The translations under genes and the position numbers were made by a program. The notes under the pieces were generated by a model. The model saw only the letters and a program-made list of their open reading frames with translations, did no database searches and was not told the DNA's origin. This document shows positions 8,467 to 16,742 of a DNA stretch of 64,000 nucleotides, one piece after another. Position 1 is the stretch's first letter, and every line of letters begins with the position of its first letter. This DNA comes from Mucilaginibacter endophyticus (GTDB lineage Bacteria > Bacteroidota > Bacteroidia > Sphingobacteriales > Sphingobacteriaceae), in the NCBI RefSeq assembly GCF_003351025.1, contig NZ_QPCG01000003.1, positions 202,355-266,354 of the forward strand, given 5' to 3'.

Positions 8467-9180
8467 TCACTCCACAACTTCTACCTCATTGATCCTGCCA
8501 AACTGCAGATCAATCCGCCTGTCGCAAAGTCTTTCCAGCGTATACTCATCATGTGAGATGCAGAGCACCGAGGTGCCATTTTGCTTTAAACCCAATATCA
8601 TATCAATTACCACATCTTTGGTGCGGGCATCAAGCGAAGCCGTAGGTTCATCAATCAGCAAAAACCTTGGTGAAGCGATAATAGCGCGGGCTACATTGAT
8701 ACGTTGCTGCTCGCCACCGCTGAAGGTTACCGGGAATGCATCAAACAGTTCGGCCGGCAGGGCCAGTTCTTCCAGCATTTCCTTGGCTTTGGTACGCGCT
8801 ACGTCTTTATCTTTTTCAATCCGGAAAAGGTTTTCGCAAACCACGTCAACGGCGGTTACACGGGGTATCACGCTCAAAAACTGCGAGCAATAGTTGATCT
8901 CGGTTTTGCGTAACTCGATAACGCGATGGTCATCGGCCTTAACCAGGTCAAGACTGCCATCTTTTGAAGTATAAATGATTTGTCCTGATGATGCCAGGTA
9001 GGTGCGGTAAATGCATTTCATCAAACTTGATTTACCCGAACCCGATTTACCGGTAAGCCCGATGATCTCCCCCTCCTGCATCGTAAAATTGATATCGCTA
9101 AGGGCCTCAATTTTTTTATTATTGAGGATGTGCAGGTTGAACACCTTGCTCAGGTCATTAACTTCTAATATATTCATCAC
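8467..9180 (-). CDS. phnL: PhnL, ABC ATPase of the C-P lyase system
   Basis: ABC-type ATPase of 237 aa. Walker A is GKSGSGKSS near residue 41, the signature FSGGEQQR is near residue 155, and Walker B is LLIDEPTASLD. PhnL is needed for methylphosphonate transfer to ATP together with PhnG, H and I, and in E. coli it binds the core complex on top of PhnK. Nothing suggests a transport role. Start may be Met1 or Met2. Confidence 0.93.
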   Translation of the reverse strand: MMNILEVNDLSKVFNLHILNNKKIEALSDINFTMQEGEIIGLTGKSGSGKSSLMKCIYRTYLASSGQIIYTSKDGSLDLVKADDHRVIELRKTEINYCSQFLSVIPRVTAVDVVCENLFRIEKDKDVARTKAKEMLEELALPAELFDAFPVTFSGGEQQRINVARAIIASPRFLLIDEPTASLDARTKDVVIDMILGLKQNGTSVLCISHDEYTLERLCDRRIDLQFGRINEVEVVE

Positions 9181-9209
9181 TAATTAAACAGATGATTTGA
9201 AAATTTCAT

Positions 9210-10058
9210 TTACAACAGCGAGCTAACCAGCAGCTGCGAATATTCATGTTGCGGGTCCTGCAAGATCTGGTCGGTTAAGCCGCTTTCTACAATCCGACCG
9301 TTTTTCATTACCATTACCCTATCGGTAAGCATCCGGATAACCGAAAGGTCATGCGATACCACGATCATGGCTATGCCCAAATCGGTTTGTAACTCGCGGA
9401 TCAGATCGAGCACCTTGGCTTGTACAGATACGTCTAAACCGGTAGTCACCTCATCCAAAAACAATAATGGCGGGTTATTGGCGATGGCTTTAGAGATCTG
9501 CACCCTTTGCTGCATCCCCCCGCTAAATGTACCCGGGCGGTTATCCATACGCTGAACAGGCACCTCGGTTTTATTAAGCAGATCTGAAGCCCTTTCACGA
9601 ATACTGGCAACATTCATCTGCCCGGCCATGATCAGCTTTTCGGCGATATTACCGCCTGACGAAAAGCCAAAGTTTAACCCATCGCGCGGGTTCTGGTATA
9701 CCATGCCCATCAGGGTATTGCGGATATAGCGTTTGCGCTGGTTTGATTCTTCCAGGATATCCAGCAGGCCATCATTATATGGTTTCAACCAGGCAGAGCC
9801 ATAAGTTTTTTCCAAATCAAAATACAGCATTTTAACAACCGTACTCTTACCCGATCCGCTTTCGCCTACAATGCCCAACACTTCGCCGGGATAAAGGTCA
9901 AAGCTGATATCGGCACATGCTACAATACTTTCTGTTTCAGGGCAGATGTTGGAGCCAAACTCCGGACCGGTTAAATCCAGTGTACGGTCGTTTGGCTCAC
10001 CGTATATTTTGGTAAGATTGCGCACACGCAGCAACCAGTTATCCTCGTTAAAGGCCAT
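9210..10058 (-). CDS. phnK: PhnK, ABC ATPase bound to the C-P lyase core
   Basis: ABC ATPase of 282 aa, longer than a minimal domain because of an insertion around residues 25-45. Walker A is GESGSGKST, the signature FSGGMQQR, Walker B LLFLDEVTTGLD, and the switch histidine is in VVSHDLS. In E. coli, PhnK docks on PhnJ in the core complex. The start overlaps the phnJ stop by 11 bases, fitting direct coupling of these two partners. Confidence 0.94.
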   Translation of the reverse strand: MAFNEDNWLLRVRNLTKIYGEPNDRTLDLTGPEFGSNICPETESIVACADISFDLYPGEVLGIVGESGSGKSTVVKMLYFDLEKTYGSAWLKPYNDGLLDILEESNQRKRYIRNTLMGMVYQNPRDGLNFGFSSGGNIAEKLIMAGQMNVASIRERASDLLNKTEVPVQRMDNRPGTFSGGMQQRVQISKAIANNPPLLFLDEVTTGLDVSVQAKVLDLIRELQTDLGIAMIVVSHDLSVIRMLTDRVMVMKNGRIVESGLTDQILQDPQHEYSQLLVSSLL

Positions 10059-10953
10059 ATTCTTGCAGTTGGTCTATGTATTTATTGCTGTATTGATGGG
10101 TTTCCTGCTTTTCGCTCTTTTTATCCAGGAAGTTGCTGTCGCTGATCACAAATTTGCGCTCGCCCTCGTCCGAGTAGATCTCATCAAGGAAAGCCTTTTT
10201 ATAACCGGTTTTGTAGCACTCGCTTTTGCTGAAATCTTCAATTTCAAAATTCACATCCTCAAACTCCAACGGCTCAACATCAGTGAAAGGAGGTACAGCG
10301 TAAAGGCGTTTTTCCCGACCGGCACCAAACAAAAACAGCGTTTGAGCCTGGTTCAGATTGGGTGTATCCCAGCGTGGTATCGGCGATGGCGACATGATAT
10401 ATCTGCCATTAACCATAACCGGATAACCCGCACCCTGCATGATAGCCCCATGGCGTACATATGATTCATAAAGTGATACATACATTTTGGCATAATCGGC
10501 CTCGGCATGCATTTGTAAGGTCTTATACTCGTAACGTTCAACCATGCGCAAAGGCTCGGGCAAGGGCACCTGGAAAACGATGATCTGTTTATCGGTAAGT
10601 TCTTCTTCGGTGATGCGATGGCGGGTTTGAATCAGGGTTGCCTCGGCTGTATCAAAGGTTGTTTTGCAACCTGTCATCCCGTTTACAAACTCGCGCAGGT
10701 TACAGGCGTTAACGCTGGCATCGCTACCCTGGTCAATGATCTTGAACACATCTTCCTTGCCGATAACAGCCAGGGTAATGTGCAAGCCTCCCGTACCCCA
10801 TCCGCGCGAAATAGGCATTTCGGGCGACGAATACGGCACCTGGTGTCCAGGGATTGCCACAGCTTTCAATAGCTTACGGCGGATCTCCTTTTTGGTAGCC
10901 TCGTCAATAAAGGCAAAATTGTATTTGTTGGTATACTTGGTATTTTCAATCAT
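10048..10953 (-). CDS. phnJ: PhnJ, C-P lyase catalytic subunit with missing canonical cysteines
   Basis: A 301-aa PhnJ, recognisable by ILK/LLKAVAIPGHQVP, GWGTGG, ATLIQTRHRI and LFGAGREKRLYAVPPFT. Gly36 corresponds to the proposed glycyl-radical Gly32 of E. coli. The C-terminal Fe-S region is degenerate: E. coli Cys241 is kept as Cys246, but Cys244, Cys266 and Cys272 align with Thr249, Ile270 and Leu276. The other cysteines are Cys84 and Cys96, where the E. coli protein (from memory) has none. I re-translated 10141-10260 directly and the substitutions are real in this sequence. The enzyme may use a different metal site or be altered in function. Confidence 0.92.
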   Translation of the reverse strand: MIENTKYTNKYNFAFIDEATKKEIRRKLLKAVAIPGHQVPYSSPEMPISRGWGTGGLHITLAVIGKEDVFKIIDQGSDASVNACNLREFVNGMTGCKTTFDTAEATLIQTRHRITEEELTDKQIIVFQVPLPEPLRMVERYEYKTLQMHAEADYAKMYVSLYESYVRHGAIMQGAGYPVMVNGRYIMSPSPIPRWDTPNLNQAQTLFLFGAGREKRLYAVPPFTDVEPLEFEDVNFEIEDFSKSECYKTGYKKAFLDEIYSDEGERKFVISDSNFLDKKSEKQETHQYSNKYIDQLQEYGL

Positions 10954-10965
10954 GACGTAAAGCTT

Positions 10966-12096
10966 TTAAACCGATTGCATCTGGATCATTTGCTGTTCAA
11001 CCTCTTTATTAGTTTTGTTGTTACGCTCCACCGCAGCACGGGTATTGCTCAGGCTTGACTGGAAGGTAACATAATGCGGCAGCTTGAGGTGGTTGGTAAA
11101 GCCCATGGCTTCAACACCTTCAGTATGGTATAAAACAAACTCCTGGTCATTTGCCGGGGCACCCATTTCGGGGCGGCGCATAGCCGTATCCAGCGTGCTC
11201 ATGCAAATCACTTTGGTTTCGTTATGGCCGAAGCATAATCCATAACCAATGGTAAAATATGGCGGCGTTCCTTTTTTTGCAGGTTTGCTGCCCGTGATCA
11301 TCTCATTTTCGGTAACCTCAATTTTGCCGATGTAGCGGTTGCGGCCACCAGCGTCTTTTACACGTACAGGCACGGTGCCATAACGAAGCTCGCCGACTGT
11401 GGGGTGTACCGCGCCAAAACCGCGCTGACTGCTGTAACCCAAAGCCATTAAACCACCGGTCTCGGCACGGGCCATCATCTGCAACCTGGCCGACCGTGGG
11501 GCCGGAAATTTGATAGCTTCGCGGGTAATGTCAACAAGGCTGCGGTCTTCAGTTGGGTCAACCGGGGCCAGCAGGCCTTCCTGCTGTAACAGGTCAATCA
11601 CTTTACCAAAAGTGCTGATGCCTTCCAGTTTTTCAGGATCAATCTTAGCATCAAAGCCATCTAAAAATGTTTTGATATCGATAACCGTTTCAGTAGCCTT
11701 GGCAGTATCAAGCGTGCGCTGGGTATAGTCCCTCGTAGGCCCCAATATCTGTCCGCCCGGAATTTCACGGAACGATGCCGAGATCTTGCGTTTTACAAAC
11801 ATCTCGCGGGTGTTGATCACCTGCGAATAATAGTTACGCTGCAAAGTAGTACGGAAAGCCCTCAATATAAAAGCGGCTTCGTATACATCACCTTCGGCCT
11901 GTTTTAAAGCTATGGCTGCATATTCAGGAGCGTAAATGCCGCCCTCGCCCATCACTTTGTCAATAGCCAGGCGCATTTGCGCCCGGATCTGTTTTATATC
12001 AATAGGGGTTGTATCTCCTTTAACACGGTAAAACTCGGCCAGCTCACTTGCGTTGTGGATGGCTTCGGTGCCCCCCTTTACTGCTACGTATCCCAT
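10966..12096 (-). CDS. phnI: PhnI, C-P lyase core subunit
   Basis: A 376-aa PhnI. In the presence of PhnG, H and L it transfers methylphosphonate to ATP, displacing adenine, and alone it acts as a nucleosidase. Conserved stretches include GYVAVKGG at the N-terminus, SRLQ-like ARLQMMARAETG in the middle, and NHLKLPHYVTFQ near residue 335, whose two histidines correspond to the zinc ligands. Length is close to E. coli PhnI with a short extra tail. It is three bases after phnH. Confidence 0.95.
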   Translation of the reverse strand: MGYVAVKGGTEAIHNASELAEFYRVKGDTTPIDIKQIRAQMRLAIDKVMGEGGIYAPEYAAIALKQAEGDVYEAAFILRAFRTTLQRNYYSQVINTREMFVKRKISASFREIPGGQILGPTRDYTQRTLDTAKATETVIDIKTFLDGFDAKIDPEKLEGISTFGKVIDLLQQEGLLAPVDPTEDRSLVDITREAIKFPAPRSARLQMMARAETGGLMALGYSSQRGFGAVHPTVGELRYGTVPVRVKDAGGRNRYIGKIEVTENEMITGSKPAKKGTPPYFTIGYGLCFGHNETKVICMSTLDTAMRRPEMGAPANDQEFVLYHTEGVEAMGFTNHLKLPHYVTFQSSLSNTRAAVERNNKTNKEVEQQMIQMQSV

Positions 12097-12099
12097 GGT

Positions 12100-12708
12100 T
12101 TAGTTTGTTTTAATATAAGTGAAAGCATTGCTGCGGGGAATGCAGAACAGGTTATTTTGCTTGTCGGTAACAATCAGGTCGATACCTAAAGGATATTCAA
12201 CATTCTGCTCTTTCAAATATTCAAGCAATGCCGGGTTTATACCGCTTACAAAAACCCGTGCCTCACCGTTAACACCAGGACCTTTCAGTGTAATGCCCAA
12301 ACTATTTTCAACAACCTGTTCGCTGATCAGCTCTGCTTCAGCAATTAGTGTAGCGCTATCTTCAGGATAAACCGGCGTACCTACACGGGCTTTTTCCAAA
12401 CCCCTGCCGTCGTGGTTTTCGGGCAGAAAGATGTATTCGGCAGTATCGATACTTGCCTGCTGCGAGGCTGTGTTTACCAGTAAATATTGTGCTATATCGG
12501 CACCATTATAACCGGCTATGTGATAGGAAGTATCGGCGTTAAGCAAAGCAAAACCAGTAAGCGCCGATGCCTGGTTTAAACCAACCGGCGGCATAATTTC
12601 CATAGCGGGAAAAGTATTGATCTTACCCGGACGGGCCATACTATCAAGCAACAGCCTGAAATGCTGCTGCTCGTCAAAAACGGTATCGTAATGTAGTTCT
12701 GTTTGCAT
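12100..12708 (-). CDS. phnH: PhnH, C-P lyase core subunit
   Basis: A 202-aa PhnH homologue. It begins with the family pattern FDEQQHFRLLLDSMARPG and later has KGPGVNGEARVFVSG, matching the conserved GPG segment of the family. PhnH joins the G2H2I2J2 core; it has a PLP-transferase-like fold without PLP. The gene lies one base after phnG and three bases before phnI, so translation is coupled. Confidence 0.93.
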   Translation of the reverse strand: MQTELHYDTVFDEQQHFRLLLDSMARPGKINTFPAMEIMPPVGLNQASALTGFALLNADTSYHIAGYNGADIAQYLLVNTASQQASIDTAEYIFLPENHDGRGLEKARVGTPVYPEDSATLIAEAELISEQVVENSLGITLKGPGVNGEARVFVSGINPALLEYLKEQNVEYPLGIDLIVTDKQNNLFCIPRSNAFTYIKTN

Positions 12709-12709
12709 A

Positions 12710-13129
12710 TTATTCCTGTTCCATCAGTTTAAAATCAACCCGGGTACGCATGATCTGGTTATATTCCAGTTGCTCTGCCTGTTTGATCAGTTGATATTGT
12801 TGAGTTAAAAAAGCCTCAATATCTTTCAGGTCGGCACCCGGTAGCTGAGTTAAGGCATCAATAAATGCTATGCAATAACCACGTACAGGCTCGTCGCCAA
12901 GGCAAATGCCATACCCGCGTTGGCCATTCACAACCAACTCGCATTCGGTAGTCAGGGCCTCGCCCAAATAAAAATCCTGGAACTCGACCGAATCTTCGGC
13001 CTGGATCATGGTCATGCAGGTTGAGGGGGCTTTGGCAATTACAACTTCAAAATTACCTTCAAGGGAGGCTACGAAATCCCTGAGTGGTTCAAGTTCGCAC
13101 TCGCATAATATAAAATCCTGTTCTTCCAT
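12710..13129 (-). CDS. phnG: PhnG, C-P lyase core subunit
   Basis: A 139-aa PhnG, first gene of the minus-strand operon. The middle (APSTCMTMIQ...FYLGEALTTECEL...GYGICLGDEPVRGYCIAFIDAL) follows the family pattern around the substrate-site loop. The N-terminus is shorter than in some relatives and lacks the usual long first helix. The upstream 460 bases carry a promoter-like box and two repeats. Confidence 0.9.
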   Translation of the reverse strand: MEEQDFILCECELEPLRDFVASLEGNFEVVIAKAPSTCMTMIQAEDSVEFQDFYLGEALTTECELVVNGQRGYGICLGDEPVRGYCIAFIDALTQLPGADLKDIEAFLTQQYQLIKQAEQLEYNQIMRTRVDFKLMEQE

Positions 13130-13142
13130 CGGGCTTAATGAT

Positions 13143-13180
13143 TTGAATCAAAATTAGGCCGCAATTATTTGCGAATAATT
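13143..13180 (-). promoter_or_regulatory. Putative phn operon promoter and operator
   Basis: On the minus strand a Bacteroidota-type -7 box TAATTTTG lies at 13156-13149, with TTCG (near TTTG) at 13175-13172 as a candidate -33 box. Transcription would begin about 14 bases before the phnG ATG. A 7-4-7 inverted repeat, AATTATT-tgcg-AATAATT, covers 13163-13180 and overlaps the -33 region, so it could bind a regulator. This is pattern matching only. Confidence 0.4.
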
Positions 13181-13246
13181 AGGGAAGGGATATTGTTTTG
13201 TTAGGGGATTGTTAGCCCCCGGCCCCCTAAAGGGCGAGTTTGAACG

Positions 13247-13334
13247 TCTGAACTCGAATTAAACGAATCATTTGAATTTGTCGAATTTACCTGGCATCCT
13301 GTTAATTCCTTAATTCGTTTAATTCGGGTTCAGA
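13247..13334. repeat. AT-rich inverted repeat upstream of phnG, copy 1
   Basis: The arms 13247-13268 and 13313-13334 are reverse complements with one mismatch over 22 bases (TCTGAACTCGAATTAAACGA and its complement). The right arm is followed by GAAATGCGAGCATACGA, and a nearly identical tail follows copy 2. It is intergenic between phnG and the response regulator gene. Confidence 0.75.
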
Positions 13335-13422
13335 GAAATGCGAGCATACGAATGAAAAAGGGGTACTTATAAACACGGGCCGGTATCCGCTTCTATCCCT
13401 AACGCACTTATCTGAATATTTG

Positions 13423-13510
13423 TCTGAACCGGAATTTATTGAATTAAAGAATTGACAGAATGCTAAGTCAATTCTTTAAATTCCAATAATTCGTTTAATT
13501 CGAGTTCAGA
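13423..13510. repeat. AT-rich inverted repeat upstream of phnG, copy 2
   Basis: The left arm at 13423 begins TCTGAACCGGAATT, and the right arm at 13489-13510 is the exact complement of the left arm of copy 1. An inner pair, GAATTAAAGAATTGAC at 13441 and GTCAATTCTTTAAATTC at 13467, gives a nested hairpin. The tail CAAATGCGAGCATGCGACC resembles the tail of copy 1. The two copies fill most of the 464-base gap between phnG and the regulator gene. Confidence 0.7.
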
Positions 13511-13593
13511 CAAATGCGAGCATGCGACCGTGAGGACACGGCCGCCGGGGGAGTTCATGGTAATCTTCAAATCCTAAAAATCAATGTTCAGGT

Positions 13594-14304
13594 TCACACA
13601 AACCGCTCGTTAAACCTGTATCCTACCGACCTTACCGTTTCCACAGCATCTTTATATTCTCCCAATTTTTTCCGTAAGCCCGCTATCTGCACATCAATAG
13701 AGCGTTCGGTAGCGAAGTATTGTGAACCGTTAATACGCTCGATGATCTGGTTGCGGGAAAAAACCTTACCGGGCTGCTTGGCCAGTAGCTCGAGCAATTT
13801 AAATTCGCCTATGGTGAGTTCCAACAATTCATTGCTAATATAAACCTTGTAACTCACCAGGTTCATCCGTAGTACACCGCATTCGATGGTTTCTTTTACT
13901 TCCTTGCGGGCATTGTTGGTATCATCGGTATTCTTTCGGCGGAGAATCTTTTTTACACGGCTCATCAGCTCGCGCATACGGATGGGTTTGGTTACGTAAT
14001 CTTCGGCACCTACTTCAAGGGCGGTAACGGCGTCTATTTCATCGTTTTTACCGGTGAGCATTACTAACGGAATATCACGGGTGGCGGGGCTCATTTTAAG
14101 GTTACGGCAAAGCTCCAGGCCGTCCATTTCGGGCAGCATCCAGTCGGTAACCAACAGGTCGGTATTATCGGCATTAATATATTTAAGGGCATCAACCGCG
14201 TTGAAGAACATTTTCACCTCGTACCCTTCCTGCATCATATTATATTTCAGGATTTCGAGGATATCATAATGATCGTCAATAATTACCAGCCTGTGTTTCT
14301 TCAT
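13594..14304 (-). CDS. OmpR/PhoB-family response regulator
   Basis: A 236-aa two-domain regulator. The receiver covers residues 1-120 with the acidic pair Asp10-Asp11, phospho-acceptor Asp54 and Lys106. A winged-helix DNA-binding domain follows from about residue 140 (LTIGEFKLLELLAKQPGKVFSR...VDVQIAGLRKKLG). No histidine kinase is adjacent. Its place between phnG and the divergent phn-related genes makes it a likely regulator of phosphonate use, possibly as a PhoB equivalent; that role is inferred. Confidence 0.85.
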   Translation of the reverse strand: MKKHRLVIIDDHYDILEILKYNMMQEGYEVKMFFNAVDALKYINADNTDLLVTDWMLPEMDGLELCRNLKMSPATRDIPLVMLTGKNDEIDAVTALEVGAEDYVTKPIRMRELMSRVKKILRRKNTDDTNNARKEVKETIECGVLRMNLVSYKVYISNELLELTIGEFKLLELLAKQPGKVFSRNQIIERINGSQYFATERSIDVQIAGLRKKLGEYKDAVETVRSVGYRFNERFV

Positions 14305-14587
14305 ACCGCCGTTTTACCATACGATATTACTCAACACAGGTGAAGAAAAGATTAGCGCATTGTTAAATCCTAATAATAAAACGTGAATTTTCTGTTAAAT
14401 TAAACCACATAAAACACAAATCAAACCATTAGCTAACCATTCACTAATACTTTAAAGATCAGTCGGCATATTTTCAGCAAGCCCATTGTTTTAGTTGAGG
14501 CCAAACACCAACTTTAATTAAAAACTAATCATCAGCTAATAATTAACGAATGTTGATTGTACAATTTAGATTGCTGATATTGCTGAT
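14305..14587. other. Divergent intergenic region, regulator versus EEP operon
   Basis: These 283 AT-rich bases separate the minus-strand regulator from the plus-strand EEP-pdxK-phnN genes and must hold promoters for both. I found no exact TAnnTTTG box with correct spacing on either strand. The segment from 14395 to 14455 is rich in AAACCA/TAACCA words, which could be regulator sites. Confidence 0.4.
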
Positions 14588-15385
14588 GTGGAAAATGTTA
14601 AAATTATCACCATAAATACGTGGAAATGTGATGGTGAATACCGGGTGCGCATGGGCATACTTGCCAAACAACTTAAACAATTAAAACCCCATGTTATAGC
14701 CTGCCAGGAATGCTTTTACAGCGAAGAAGCTAATGCTGATACACTGAAGTTTCTGGCTAACGAATTAAATATGAACTACAGTTTTTTACCTGGCCGATCA
14801 AAAAAACGCCTGTTTGAGGGCAGGATGGTTAACAGCACGTCCGGGCTTGGTATATTATCCGTTTATCCACTTGCCGAAACCGGCGGTTTTGATTTGCCTG
14901 TAGTACCCGAAGATAACGACCGCAAGGCTTTCCAGGTAACTGCAAATCTGCCATCTGGAAAAAACGTTACCATTACCACAACCCATCTTACGCATTTAGG
15001 CAACAATAAAGGTTTAAGAAAAGCCCAGGCCGAAGCGCTTGCCGGTTTTGTCAATGCCAACGCAGCCCATCCGTATCATATTATCTGCGGCGATTTTAAT
15101 GCTACACCCGATTCTGAGGCGGTTATGGCTTTCAGAGCATTATCAAGCGCTGCCGACTGTTACACAGAAGGTAATGGCGCTGAACCAAGATATAGCCTTA
15201 CTGATGCCTACTATAAAGCTAACAAAAAGGTGTGTGTAGATTTGATCTTTACCCTGCCGCTGCCCGGAACTGAAAAATATCCACAGTTTATCGACTCGGC
15301 AGTTGTGTTAAATGTACCCGATGAAGAAAGCGGCCTGTACCCGAGCGATCATTTTGGCATCACTACCACACTTGTAATACCCTGA
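14588..15385 (+). CDS. EEP-family metal-dependent phosphodiesterase
   Basis: A 265-aa endonuclease/exonuclease/phosphatase-fold enzyme without a signal peptide. Catalytic motifs are visible in order: N in ITINTW (residue 9), QE in ACQECF (about 39), THLTHLG (about 138), GDFN (about 164), the D in VDLIF (about 218) and SDHFG (about 256). It starts at GTG; the nearby ATG at 14594 is out of frame. It leads a small operon with a PdxK-like kinase and PhnN, so its substrate is probably a phosphodiester in phosphonate or ribose-phosphate metabolism. A generic nuclease role is possible. Confidence 0.8.
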   Translation: MENVKIITINTWKCDGEYRVRMGILAKQLKQLKPHVIACQECFYSEEANADTLKFLANELNMNYSFLPGRSKKRLFEGRMVNSTSGLGILSVYPLAETGGFDLPVVPEDNDRKAFQVTANLPSGKNVTITTTHLTHLGNNKGLRKAQAEALAGFVNANAAHPYHIICGDFNATPDSEAVMAFRALSSAADCYTEGNGAEPRYSLTDAYYKANKKVCVDLIFTLPLPGTEKYPQFIDSAVVLNVPDEESGLYPSDHFGITTTLVIP

Positions 15386-15387
15386 TT

Positions 15388-16188
15388 GTGAAAACACCGC
15401 ATGTATTAGCTATCAGTAGTTTCGCGGTGCATGGCACGGCCAGCTTAAAAACATTCACTACTATTTTAGGTGAACGAATTTTACCGGTGCCAAGCCTGAT
15501 GTTAAACGGCCTTACCAATATGGCGCTTGTTAAAAAGCTTGATGTGCCATTTAAAGAATTGCTTCAGAGTTCATTTGAACTGGCCGTAAACCGTGAGCTC
15601 GAGTTGATCCTCTATATAGGCTATCTGGGCAAAGCCGAACAGGTAGATGTTATTACAGAAATGATAAACACCTATCGGGGCATCATTAAAACCATTATTG
15701 TTGACCCGGTTTGTGGCGATCATGGGCGCGCCTATGTGCCTGCTGATGTAATAGCCCGCTGGCATGTACTTATCAATATTGCCGACCTGGTTTTCCCCAA
15801 CCTCACCGAAATCAAGATCCTTACTGGTCATGAGCCCGATGGCAACCAACCCAATACATTTTATATCGAAGCATTCCGGAAACAATATCCTAATGCGCAA
15901 TTGGTTATTACCAGCATTAAAACCGGTGATGATAAAACAGGCATACAATATTATAAGGGTGATGAATGTTATAATTATTGGCACAATGTATTGCCCAAAA
16001 ACTACGGTGGTACAGGCGACGCATTTTTAGCAACATTTATATTGAACCATTTTTATAATGCCGTAAACTTAGATGAGGCGCTGAAAGCAGCTGCTGATCA
16101 AACGTACCAGCTGATCAAAAACTCCATCAACAGCAATTCACACGACCTGGTACTTTCAACCATAAAACCATTATATCCCCAACCATGA
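15388..16188 (+). CDS. PdxK/PdxY-like kinase
   Basis: A 266-aa ribokinase-superfamily protein of the pyridoxal kinase group. It has the N-terminal SSFAVHGTASL segment, the DPVCGDHGRAYVP segment near residue 110, FPNLTEIKILTG and a C-terminal GGTGDAFLATF anion-hole motif with the catalytic Asp. It starts at GTG two bases after the previous stop and overlaps phnN by four bases. Linkage to PhnN suggests it might phosphorylate a pathway intermediate, but ordinary vitamin B6 salvage cannot be excluded. Confidence 0.8.
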   Translation: MKTPHVLAISSFAVHGTASLKTFTTILGERILPVPSLMLNGLTNMALVKKLDVPFKELLQSSFELAVNRELELILYIGYLGKAEQVDVITEMINTYRGIIKTIIVDPVCGDHGRAYVPADVIARWHVLINIADLVFPNLTEIKILTGHEPDGNQPNTFYIEAFRKQYPNAQLVITSIKTGDDKTGIQYYKGDECYNYWHNVLPKNYGGTGDAFLATFILNHFYNAVNLDEALKAAADQTYQLIKNSINSNSHDLVLSTIKPLYPQP

Positions 16189-16742
16189 GCAAGTTATTTT
16201 ATGTTATTGGCGCATCCGGAGCAGGCAAAGACACCTTGATGAATTACGCCCGCAAACAGATCAACGGATCTGAAAATGTTGTGTTTGCGCACAGGTATAT
16301 TACCCGACCGCCGTTTTCGGGCAACGAGAACCATGTTAGTTTAACTAATGAGGAATTTGCGTTAAGGAGCAAAGCCGGCATGTTTGCTTTAAACTGGGGC
16401 AGCCATGACAAGTACTATGGTATTGGGCAGGAAATAAACAGCTGGCTTAATAAAGGTTTTAACGTGGTTGTTAATGGTTCACGCGAATACCTGCCGGTTG
16501 CGCAACGCCTTTATCCTGATTTAAAAGTAGTATTGATAACGGCCAGTCCTGAAATTATTGCAAGCCGTTTGGCTGTGCGGGGCCGTGAAGATGCTGAGGA
16601 AATAGCAAAACGTATTGCCCGGACTGCTGAACTCAATACCAATCTTGAAAACTGCATCGAGATACAAAATAATGGGGCTGTTGAAATTGCCGGAAACGTA
16701 CTGGTAAACCTGATATCAGTAACAGAAAAGCAACTGGCTTAA
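16185..16742 (+). CDS. phnN: PhnN, ribose 1,5-bisphosphate phosphokinase
   Basis: A 185-aa guanylate-kinase-like P-loop enzyme. GASGAGKDT is the Walker A near residue 9, and HRYITRPP, FALNWGSHDKYYGIG, VVVNGSREYLP and RLAVRGRE follow the PhnN pattern. It converts ribose 1,5-bisphosphate to PRPP, the last step of the C-P lyase pathway. Its ATG overlaps the preceding stop (ATGA). It supports full pathway function despite being on the opposite strand from phnG-M. Confidence 0.92.
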   Translation: MSKLFYVIGASGAGKDTLMNYARKQINGSENVVFAHRYITRPPFSGNENHVSLTNEEFALRSKAGMFALNWGSHDKYYGIGQEINSWLNKGFNVVVNGSREYLPVAQRLYPDLKVVLITASPEIIASRLAVRGREDAEEIAKRIARTAELNTNLENCIEIQNNGAVEIAGNVLVNLISVTEKQLA

